Of a stretch of DNA of 64,000 bases, positions 23,722 to 33,800 are shown in pieces. The position numbers were made by a program, and so were the translations under genes. The notes under the pieces are model-generated. The model was not told the DNA's origin, searched no databases, and saw only the letters and a program-made list of their open reading frames with translations. The first letter of the stretch is position 1, and every line of letters starts with the position of its first letter. Location of the stretch: positions 40,565,430-40,629,429 of the forward strand of contig CM056588.1 of assembly GCA_029721435.1 (NCBI GenBank), given 5' to 3'. Origin of the DNA: Gymnothorax reevesii. Taxonomy: Eukaryota > Chordata > Actinopteri > Anguilliformes > Muraenidae.

Positions 23722-25793
23722 ATGCGTGTTGGCTGATGGTGTAGGTGTGGGGGTGCGCTCACATCGGGCCCACCCCGTATTAAAAATGGTCAGATCACCT
23801 GTAGTGTATGAGCCTCCATCAATGGTTCTTGTTCCCATTTATTTTCATTGAGAACCACGTTGTTGGGGGAGCTGACGGCTCAGTTCCCCTTTTTTGTCTC
23901 TCTATCATCATTCTGTCACCCTTTCTTTCTGCTTCCGTTTTGATTCTGTGAGCTGTTCTAAGAGAAAGGCCATGTCTTTGATGTGCTCACCAAAGCAATT
24001 TAATTTGAGACATTCTGAAACCGTAAGAAGAGTGTAGGCCCACTGCTTTGATTTTGATCATCTCGGGGCTTCTTGCATTTTTTTGGCGGAAGACGAGACA
24101 AGATGAGGGGACTCCGGAGGCGCTCAAACTCTCAAATGAACTTGGGCCTACTTTGTTTCAATGGGAGAGAATTCTTGAATGGTTGCCTCGCCACATGAGC
24201 CTGAGGATATGGCTGCAAAGTTCTGGTATGGACCCGCGGAGCTGATTCGTCACTTCCAATTCCTAACCGTATGAAATGAAGATGCGAGGATAAGCCGATG
24301 TTGCTGTTTTACAATATACATGGTCCTTCGGGCCTTGTCTCTGTCGATGAGAAAGGCACGATCCCGCTTGTCCTTAATTTAGAGTGCAGACCCCATAAAT
24401 CCCGTACTCAGTGCTGCAACTTCGCTCGTTCCGCTGAGGTCGACAGTGGTCTTAGCTGTTTATATGCTAATCAGGTGTGTATTATTGGCTTTGCCGAAAT
24501 TACACATCAATCTGATACAGCGGGAGAGTGGAGAGAGTCAGAGAAAATAGACTAGGTTGAATGATTACAGAGCATACACCCTACTGTTCACTTGTATCAC
24601 ACAAGCAATATTATTCATATCCGCCTATTTGGAGAGTCATTTTTCCGTAACGTTCACAATGGCACAGTGCGTCCACACTGTTCCTTCTATTAAACGTCAT
24701 CCTCTCCTTATTTCAAGGCCTAATCATTGATATTTTGTTATCTTGCTGTGTTCTCTTTGATGGCTGCTGCGGCCGTAAAGACTTCTATAAAAGCGCCAGG
24801 TAACACGTCCACCCAAGCTGTCCATCCTTAACGCGTGAATGGCTGCAAATAAGGGAGGTTCCCTACCTGAGCTATTGTACCTGTGCTAACATGACCTTGG
24901 AGCATCGGAGGAACTAAGCCTCACACAGCGCCAAGCTCTGCTGGTACGCAGCTCAGTCGCTTAGAGAGCTTGTACAGTTTTGACAGCTGGTTTCCACTTG
25001 TGCGCTCATTTGTAAGAAATGATTTATATCACGATGACGGCTAATGGCTCTGTTGCTCTTATAACTGGTAAACAAGAACAGTCCGTGCAAAACACGCAGC
25101 ATTGCTAAGGAGACAATCACACGAAACCTTTGCTATATCCTGCTGTTTAAAGAACGCACAGGATCCTGTATGAATAATAGATGTATACATCAAGCTATGT
25201 TACTTTTGCTTTTTTGGTTCAACAGTCCAAATGCCTCCTTTCTCTGAATTCTGCCATTCTTGCTGTAAGGTGTGCCATGATAAAAGCAGGTGCTTCAGGA
25301 CTCTACAAACATTTTGGAGATGGGCTATTAAAATGGACTGGTCTACTTTTGCATGAAACTGATGCTCGAGCAGCAGTGAGATGTGTTGTATTAAAGAGAT
25401 GAGACTCCGACCTGGCTGGCTACGTGTCAGATTCCGAACAACCAGATCAGCTCTGTATTTTAAATTTGGCTCCCAAATGCCGACACATTGTGCCTCACTG
25501 TGTCCTCTGAAACAAATAAGCGGAATCGGCTACAACTTCTGTTGGGAGGACATTTACTGTGAGGCAGTGTAGCCTAATAGGGTAGCAGCCCCCAGGGGCT
25601 GAGTTTCCATTGAGCTTAACTGTGGTTGTGTATTTGTTACCGATGACGAGAGTCCCCCAATCTAAGTTTGGTTGATTCAAAATTACCGGGGAGAAAAACT
25701 TCAGTATTCAATTTCTTTGTTGATTTTATTCTTTGACTGCGCTCGCATTTTTGTTTTTTTTATTATCTTCAGTTACAGCAACTGAATAAAATA
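23722..25793. other. Intergenic, no gene seen; GC-richer, repeat-poor
   Basis: No exon supported. The block about 24050-25100 lacks simple repeats and recognisable transposons and lies between ppp6r3 and gal. That makes it another candidate for conserved cis-regulatory sequence. Confidence 0.45.
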
Positions 25794-25795
25794 TA

Positions 25796-27305
25796 TACTC
25801 AGCAACAAAAGTTTCTGTGACACCATTTATGTGTATGTTATAAATGACACGCAAAGATCTCAATGCAATCAATATGTTTATTTAACAGTAGAAACACTGA
25901 CTTTTCAGTGCCAACGTCACTCAAAACGAAAAATGTCATTTTCATGCGTCATGAAGCACTTGTCTGACGTCTAACCAATTGTGACCTTCACACTTCAATA
26001 CCGGGTGTGACTTCCTCGTGCCATGATGCAAGCAACGCATCTCCGGCGCATGGACCGAATCAGATGTGCCAGAAATTGCTGTGGGATGTCATTCCAAATC
26101 TGACGTAAACATTGTCGCAATTCCTGGAGTGTAGCTGGCGGGTTATCCAACCGCCGCAAACGTCGATCCATCTCGTCCCAAAGATGCTCGATTGGGGACA
26201 TGTCTGGAGATCTGGCTGGCCATGGCAGGACATTGACATATTGTTGCATCAGATACTGCTGTACAATCCTTGCAACGTGTGGTCTGGCGTTATCATGTTG
26301 CAGCGTTATTCCGGGACCATGTTGCATCAAAAACGGTACCACCAATGGCCGTAGCACTTCATCGCGATATCTTTGACCTGTCAGATTTCCATCAATAACA
26401 AGCAAATCTGTTCTGTTTCTAGCCGTGATCCCTCCCCAAATCATGACACTACCACCTCCAAAACGATCAAATTCCTGAACACAGTTGTTGGCATAACGTT
26501 CTCCACGTCGACGGTATACACGTAAACGACCATCATATCGGTTAAGCATGAATCTTGATTCATCAGTGAAGAGTACAAGATCCCACTGACGTTGGATCCA
26601 CCGTCGATGTTGTTGTGCCCACTGTAGACGCAGTCGTCGGTGTTGTACTGTGAGTATTGGACGTCTTGCTGGCCGACGTGGGACAATGCCAAAATGACGG
26701 AGACGGCGACGGATTGTCTGTGCAGACAGTCGCCTCAAACCAGGTATCGTTCTTGCAGTTATGGTTGCAGGTTGGAATCGATTTCGGAGATGGGTTGTTC
26801 GAATCCAGTTGTCCTGTCTGGGAGTGGTTACTCGTGGACGGCCGCTGCGAGGACGGTCTCTGACATGTCTTGTCTGCTGATGACGCTGCCATAAGTTCCA
26901 AATGGTGTTTCGGTGGACATTCAGGAGATGAGCAACTTCCCTCTGCGAGGTTCCGGATTCAATCATCCCAATGGCCCTCCACCGATCATTTTCAGACAGT
27001 CTTGGCATTTAGAGGGTAGAGTTCCTGATCCGAAATGGCTGTGTTTTCGATAAGTGATGCTTCCGTCGTTCATCAGGCACAATGTGAACATTCCAAAAAT
27101 TCTCCTCTTTTATTGCCATCCATAAGCATGATTTATGCACATTTTCACGTGCAAAGTCATTTTCTCGCATTTTCATGATTTCCATTTCAATGTTGTGTTT
27201 ACGTGTACTGTTTCAGTCTGATATCACCATGTATGACAATTTCATAATTGCGTTATGAAAAATAATTAACAATATTGGTGTCACAGAAACTTTTGTTGCT
27301 GAGTA
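25796..27305 (-). mobile_element. Intact Tc1-type transposon
   Basis: A 1510-bp element bounded by perfect 30-bp terminal inverted repeats beginning TACTCAGCAACAAAAGTTTC. It is flanked by the TA target duplication at 25794-25795 and 27306-27307. It encloses one uninterrupted transposase on the minus strand and has no internal damage that I can see. Perfect terminal repeats plus an open frame point to a young, possibly still mobile, copy. Confidence 0.95.
25995..27008 (-). CDS. Tc1-family DD34E transposase, full length
   Basis: A 337-residue DNA transposase that would act in the nucleus, binding the element's TIRs and carrying out cut-and-paste transposition into TA sites. The N-terminal 120 residues form the two helix-turn-helix units of the paired-like DNA-binding domain (start MPRLSENDRW), with a GRPR-type motif at 56-59 between them. 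The catalytic domain has D149 in the context LFTDESRF, D239 in QHDNARPH, and E274 in SPIEHLW. There are 34 residues between the last two, the DD34E signature of Tc1. A glycine-rich box FGGGSVMIWGG lies at 183-193. The length equals that of active Tc1 transposases, and the frame has no stop or frameshift. Mirror frames on the other strand are shadows. Confidence 0.95.
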   Translation of the reverse strand: MPRLSENDRWRAIGMIESGTSQREVAHLLNVHRNTIWNLWQRHQQTRHVRDRPRSGRPRVTTPRQDNWIRTTHLRNRFQPATITARTIPGLRRLSAQTIRRRLRHFGIVPRRPARRPILTVQHRRLRLQWAQQHRRWIQRQWDLVLFTDESRFMLNRYDGRLRVYRRRGERYANNCVQEFDRFGGGSVMIWGGITARNRTDLLVIDGNLTGQRYRDEVLRPLVVPFLMQHGPGITLQHDNARPHVARIVQQYLMQQYVNVLPWPARSPDMSPIEHLWDEMDRRLRRLDNPPATLQELRQCLRQIWNDIPQQFLAHLIRSMRRRCVACIMARGSHTRY

Positions 27306-27307
27306 TA

Positions 27308-30058
27308 GATGTAAGAACTTTTTCTGTGGGAGTGACTTCACTCCATGAGTGTCACTGAATAGAAAATACCATGAATATTTCACACACACACAAACAATTT
27401 TTTAAAACCAGACCCAACTTCTAAATGAAAGACAACCAGCTGCAAAGCATTTTTGAGCTGACTAAACTTCAAGTTCCAATTTATTCAAAATGAGTGTGCA
27501 ATCACTGGGACTTGAAGTTGCGCAAACTCAAAAATGCTTTGCCGCTGGTTGCCTTACTTCTTTTAGTTTGGTCAACCTTTTACCTGAGGCCAAAATATGG
27601 CCATCGGGTATTGCGAAGACCTTGCGTCCGTCTGTCTGTACGTCTGTGTAGACAATAACTCCTTTCTTATTAATGTCAGGGTCATGAAATTCACAGGGAC
27701 TGTTCTTGGGACATATAGCTTGGACAAGTTTGAAGATGGGTAACCTTGACCTACTTAAAGGGGTCAAAAGGTCACATTCTTTGTAAACACTGTTTCCCTG
27801 ATTACATCCACAATTTTTGTTGTAGCCGTGTAAAACTCCCAGCGTGTATGTTCTGCATAATCAGCTTGCAGAACATTAAAGATGGATGACCTTCACCTGG
27901 TTAATGGGGTCAGAAGGTCACATTGTTTCTGAACAGTGTTACTTTCATTATGCCTTTGCACTACCATGACATTTTTTGGTGTAGCTATGTCAAATTCATA
28001 AGGTGAACTCACTGGATAATCAAGTTGGAGGATATGGAAGCTACATGGCCTTCACCTACTTTAAATAACTTCTAATAACAACTTGATGTAGCAACATTAT
28101 CAACCAAACTGTTCCGTCACCTTCAACCTAACATCGAATTTTGATGACTGAGCATCAAGACAGACTTCATATTCTGAATGGCAAATGACTTAAAGTCCCG
28201 CAGCTGTTCTGTTCCACACTTTCCACATAACCTGCCAAGTCCTCGATGAAATTGGACAATTACCTCTGTCTTTCTTTTGACTCTTGAAACTTCTCTCAGG
28301 CCCGAAAGTATTCAACACATCGTGTTACATAGGCATTCATTAAAAAACCCTTTATATGTTGTAGTTCCTTGCCTTATGCCCATACGGCTGAAGGTACTTT
28401 AGCATTGCGTTCTATGTTATTTTTTCTATAATGCACCTTGCAGCTGGAATTATTATGCATCCATACTGTTTTATTAACCTATATTTTCCTTAACATTTTC
28501 TACAGAATTCTACTTAAGATGGACGCTATTACTTTTTTGCAACATTTGGTTTCTGGAGTAACACCACTGAGCAGTAAACGGGTATCTAATTTTATTTCAT
28601 ATAGGCTGCTTGCTGATTGGTGCAGTAATTTTGAGAATATGCTATGGGAAAGAATTAGGAGCGACTTTAAGATTTATTGTGGGTCTATTTTGCAATTTTG
28701 TTGGTGTTCAAGTGACTGCTTACCATATAAAAATATAGGTATCAAAATACTAGCCCACCTAACATCTCTTCCATTGCTGACCTTCAACTGTAGAACAGAC
28801 ATTTGCAGATTGTGAGCAGATATATACATAATTTTGCCTGAATATGTTTCCAGCCATAAACCCATCATAAATGCTTTTATCTTGGTGTAGTGAACTTACA
28901 CATGGCATGTATGACCTTGCACTGATCTTTAAAAGTGTTTGCATCACACAGTAAAGGGTGCTTGAAATATTTTCTGAGCTTAAGTGCATGATGAGTGGTG
29001 TCTTCATGGAGGAGCGTTTCACATTAATTCGCTTTATGGTGCCAACGTATGGGTATGTGGGGTCTTGGACGTATTTAATTTTTTTTCTGCTTTCTGGTGC
29101 TGAAGTAGCCTACTGATTCTCTCTTTGACCTGGAGTGGTTAAGATGGTTCCAGGTCCTTTACGCACGAGGACATCCAGTGTTGAATATTCAGCCGCATAG
29201 ACCTTAATATCAACTGATTTCCTTTTCGTCTGTCCCCCGCTCCGCTCCACTTGCTGTTGGACAAGTGATCTGCAATCCTGGTCCAGACCAGGAGAGTCAC
29301 AAACTGCTAGAGTTTGTTTTCGCCTAGAAGTCAGAATCAAAGCATCAGCAAACGAGGCTATAGCACTATACCAGAACAAATTTATTTCATAGCTTACCAA
29401 ACTACTTTTTATTATTATTTTTTATTACAAGCTCTGCTTCGTCCGGATTTCCCTTCCGCAATTCTAAATCGTGGCTGGATTGAGTTCGCACGATTCTTTT
29501 CAAAAGAACCGATGCACTACGGCTTTACTTTTTGGGCAAACGGCAGGGCCTACCAATACGTACTAATGTGTTGTCATTCACAAAACTGGTTCATATTTTT
29601 CAAATTGCCTTGCTGTGGGAAGATGCTATACTGTGGATAGCAGTCGTTCAGTCCAGTTGTGCATCTATTTAAAATTATTTTATTGTCCTAAATTTATAAC
29701 TCTATTTCTACAATGTGCTCACTGCGCATTAAGATATTTGATGACATCAATCGATTATATGCTCTTAAAGGGTATAAGATTGTCTTGTACGTTCATTCGC
29801 GGCGGATATTTTATTCTAATAAAAGCCTTGACAGTTTCAATGACCAAGGAGTTCAGATTTAATCATGTTTTGCTTCGATGGGTGAGGTCAGAATAACGTC
29901 AGCCTTCGTCGGTTTGTGGCCAGGCGGGCAAATTGTAATCCGATAAACAGACTCATAATTGTTCGATTATTATAACCCCAATGTCTTACAAGAGCGCTAG
30001 GGCGCCTTCACTACAGCATTGTCCAACTTCTTATTGTAGGCTTCTGACATCGAGCGAG
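27308..30058. other. Intergenic upstream of gal, no gene seen
   Basis: Includes diverged ~130-bp tandem units at 27660-28080. The 125-residue frame at 28438-28815 has no recognisable motif and an AT-rich composition, and I do not consider it a gene. The last few hundred bases before 30060 belong to the galanin upstream region. Confidence 0.5.
27560..28080. repeat. Diverged tandem repeat (about 130 bp units) preceded by a CGTCCGTCTGTCTGT stretch
   Basis: The block AAGATGGGTAACCTTGACCT ... GGGGTCAAAAGGTCAC recurs as AAGATGGATGACCTTCACCT ... GGGGTCAGAAGGTCAC, and once more in weaker form near 28040. Each is followed by an ACTTT/ACAGTGTT stretch. It looks like part of a dispersed fish repeat, not a gene. 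Confidence 0.6.
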
Positions 30059-30072
30059 CGGGGCGGGGTAAG
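30059..30072 (+). promoter_or_regulatory. GC box of the gal promoter
   Basis: GCGGGGCGGGGTAA, an Sp1-type site some 45 bases upstream of the TATA box. Confidence 0.55.
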
Positions 30073-30078
30073 GTTAGG

Positions 30079-30086
30079 TGACGTCA
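30079..30086 (+). promoter_or_regulatory. Perfect cAMP-response element in the gal promoter
   Basis: The palindrome TGACGTCA lies 30 bases before the TATA box. CREB/ATF binding would fit the known induction of galanin by cAMP, depolarisation and injury. Function here is inferred from the motif and its position. Confidence 0.7.
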
Positions 30087-30114
30087 AAGACAGGTGGGCT
30101 TTTCTCCCCATTCT

Positions 30115-30121
30115 CTATAAG
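30115..30121 (+). promoter_or_regulatory. TATA box of gal
   Basis: CTATAAG sits about 30 bases upstream of the likely start of transcription (near 30145) and about 210 bases before the donor of the untranslated first exon. Confidence 0.65.
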
Positions 30122-30144
30122 TAGATAACCGTCCTCTCTTCATG

Positions 30145-30324
30145 CTATTGCTCAACGAGAACAGGGGAGTAAAGGATGGATAAGTTCTCCGCGGAAAATA
30201 TTTTGTGATAGTTTTATTATTCGTACTCTTAACAAGTACTTCTACTGAAACGGGTTTCTTCTCAAAATTTTCAGACTCCGCGTTGTCACTCATTTGCCTT
30301 AGAAGACCCCCGTGAAATATCAAG
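30145..30324 (+). other. gal: gal exon 1 (5' UTR, start approximate)
   Basis: From the predicted start 30 bases after the TATA box to a strong donor, CAAG/GTGAGT at 30325. No ATG-led galanin sequence occurs in it. Vertebrate GAL genes also begin with a non-coding exon. Confidence 0.55.
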
Positions 30325-30540
30325 GTGAGTTCGAAATTTGGACTTTATAAGCTTGAAATGTGCTTGAATCGTTTTCCCTTGAGTGTGGAACTGTAAAGGT
30401 AGTGATATTTTGCCTTTCAGTTTGCTTGGGATACTTTTGCATTTTAAGGAAAATTATGCCAAATAAATTGTGTCCAAATATGCCATTATTTGCATGCGGC
30501 AAATTTCCTATACTAATGATGCATCGTTTGCCTCCTGTAG

Positions 30541-30621
30541 ATGCAGAAGTGTATTGGTGTTGTTTGCGCATTCCTCATCTCGTGCGCAGCGCTATCGGAG
30601 ACAGTCGGTTTGGTGATTGCG
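30541..30621 (+). CDS. gal: gal coding exon 2: signal peptide
   Basis: The acceptor CCTCCTGTAG ends directly before the ATG, so the exon opens with the start codon. It encodes 27 residues with a hydrophobic core and ends at GCG before the donor GTATGC, phase 0. Confidence 0.92.
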
Positions 30622-30859
30622 GTATGCATGAAGTTCTTTCGTATGTATACGTCGGCTGTGACGCGAATTTTACCTTAGGGCCCTCAAGTGATCGGAGCCA
30701 AGCCTGAGTGACGCTTGGATTTGCTTTTATTGAAAGTCTTGAAGGACTTGTTGGGAAAGCATTTTGAAGTGCTTTTCAGAGGCATTTGTGGAATGACACG
30801 TCTGTCACATTAGCTGGTATTAGAGTCCCGGAGCAAATAATAATAATAATATTAATAAT

Positions 30860-30894
<35 letters not shown>

Positions 30895-33800
30895 TAATGA
30901 TAATAATAATAAAATTATTATTTTGGAAACAACATTTTGTTAAAGCATGTTGAAGTTGGTCACTGGCATTTTATTGTTATTAACGCGAGGGCTGTGACAA
31001 GCTCATTTGCAATTCGGCTTTGTTTCCTAACGGTTTGTTTTTCTCTTAACAACACAGCCTGATAACGAAGACCTGAACTATTCGTTATAGACGCGGCACA
31101 TATTACTGTATTTTATCTTAGAACTGCGATACTCTTAAAGAAAGAGTGCTTTTGCGAATTATAACCCTCTCTTTCTACCCTACTGACCGCAGGCAAAAGA
31201 GAAGCGCGGCTGGACCCTGAACAGCGCTGGGTATCTCCTGGGGCCGCGTGAGTTCTCCTTGCGAACACATATTTAGGATTCACCACAATTTTTTTTTTTA
31301 AACATTTTTCTTAAATTCGTAATGAATTATTAGTTTTATACTTTCGCATATTTTTTGTCTCGAAATGTTTTGCTTGGTATCAAAAAAATCTACATTTTAT
31401 TATGTTCATAAATTTTTTAGTTCCGATTTTCATTTTTTATTCTACTTCCTATTTTTTCAGCATAAGGTTTAACTACATGTCAGCATATAGCCTTGCCTAC
31501 ACTGACCAAGCAATATTTTAACTGGTGTTTTAAGTGTGCCTAGTCTTCCCTCTTTTAAGGTTATCACGCTCCTCTCTGGAGGAAGCAAATCTGATCTGAG
31601 GAACATTGACCAGTTTTGCTGTAGTTATCGGTGGTGCCGATGGCGCTAAATTAACGCCATCGGCGGGGGGAGACTCTTTGATGGGAGAGCATAATCCGAT
31701 TGTTAATTCAGGATTTAACCGGTTATTCGAAAAATTATGAGTGCTACTTAACATGGCTTAAAGCCCAGCAAAAACTTTTGAGCTGAGATCGTGCATACAA
31801 ATTTTGCTGGCAGTAGGCGTACGTATTGGCGACTTCGTGCAGAATGGCTGTCTATAGAACTCAAGCAAGTAAGGCCAGTTTTCGATGTTTTTGTCATTTA
31901 TCATTATCAGTCAGCTTCTTTTATCATGAATGATTGGGTAATAATATAGGTGGCTCTCCCTTTCGTTTTTCTCTATGGTGTCGAGCTCTTGGAGAGCCGC
32001 TGGTTTGCCGGTGCTTTGTCATTTTCCGGCAGAAGCCGCCTCAGTAGTCGGTGTTTTAAGATCAGGTAAAATGCCATCATCCATGTGTTTCAGGTCGTAT
32101 TGAGCACCTAATACAGATAAAGGACAGTCCAAGTGCAAGGGGGCGAGAGGACCTGCTTAACGAATGTAAGATAGCACCAGCAGGTTATTTGCGTCAACAG
32201 AATGCGCCGCTGTCTGTGTCCATCCTATTCGATGTATGTTGGGCAGAACTGAACGTCGTGAAAGGCGAGGCCCTGATTTTGAGTCTGGGCTTAAAACAGA
32301 GCAGTAACACGTTTTAACACAGTCTTTTGCTTTGCGATCAATTCATATTAATTAAAGAGCATTTAATTGCTGAAGTTTTGTTATTTAGGTTTTCTAGCCT
32401 GCTGGAATCTAGGCCGATGAGAACTTTGTTTAACCAGAATATGGTACTATATTTAGAGGTTATTAGCGAGCTTAGCTTATATGATCAGGCAATCAGGTCT
32501 TCTTAAATATTCATAAGTTTCTATTCATTTGATTAGACAAAGCAGGGGCCATCACCCTGTAGCAATGCGCTGACAAGGCCCTTGCCCAGGAGCTCAATGG
32601 CTGTTCTGATCTTACAGTGAATATGCGGGGTCTTGAACCAATAGGTTTTCAGTGTGTCCACCACATAAATACACTTACAATTATTTCTACTCCGGCTTGA
32701 AGATGATGCTGAGTCGGTTTCATTAATTGGATTTCAATGATCCGCTTGCCCCACCTGTTAAGATGGGTGAAAAACAATCATGTACTTCATTGAGGTCACA
32801 ATCTTTTGGCCTCCTTTGAAACCTGGCCATGCAGCCCTGATGAAAACTAGCATGTCCATCAGTGCTGCATAACACTGATGGAGCTGCACAGCTGCAGTCT
32901 TGCCCTTCGGTTCTTCCAACGCTCATGTCTTTGTTCCATGTTGGGAATCCCATCATCTCTCTGTCACTCTCATCTGTTTGTTGGGGGTAATTCTCCAATA
33001 TGTATGTCTTTGTTCTTCACGTTCTTCACATGTCCAGCCTTCTCGTTTTGGTCTGTTGGGGCATTTTGCGTTCCTACTTTTGTTCAGTTTGAAGTATGTT
33101 CAAATTAGCCATAGCATATCTGTAACTCAAAGTGAAACCTGTGGGGCGTTTCTTTTTGTTTTTGGTTTCATTTTGATTCCAAGAGCCCATTTTTAAAGAC
33201 ATTCCTCAGGACTTATCCAGAGACAGTGTAAGGTAGACCATTTCCTGCTTACGTAGACCAACTGCTGTTTGCAGAGGACTTGCATCTCTGACTGAGACAG
33301 CAGGAGGTATCGTTTAGCATGGCTGACCTGCATGTTTCGTGTTTGATGGACAGATGCCATTGACAGCCACAGAGTGCTCAGCAACAAACATGGACTCGCT
33401 GGGAAGAGAGACCTGCCCATTGAGGATGAGACCAAATCAAGTAAGCGCTTATGACCCAAGCCAAAACTGGAGAAACAGCCCTATGCTCCTTTGCCATGGC
33501 TAAGTACTTGCTTTGCCTGCTGAAATGTGTCACCTTTCTCCTTGCCATCCAGTCTGAACAATAGCATTTACTTTAAAATGCGGCCTGCCAAAACTTATTG
33601 CTGGAGAAATACAAGCCCATTTCCAATCATCTCTATATTCCATTCAAAATATCCCAAAGACATCAAATTTTGAAACTGAGAATTAAAAAAATATATGTAT
33701 AGATTCATTTTAAATTTGATGCCAGAAGATTTTTTTTTCCATTCTTGCTTGCTGCAGGATTTCAGCTGCACAACAGTTTTGTGGCCTCCTTTGTCCAATT

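Noticed and set aside
26112..26901. Plus- and minus-strand frames within the Tc1 element
   Set aside because: Shadows of the intact transposase in other frames.
28438..28815. 125-residue frame
   Set aside because: AT-rich composition, no motif, no conserved pattern and no matching promoter or splice signals.
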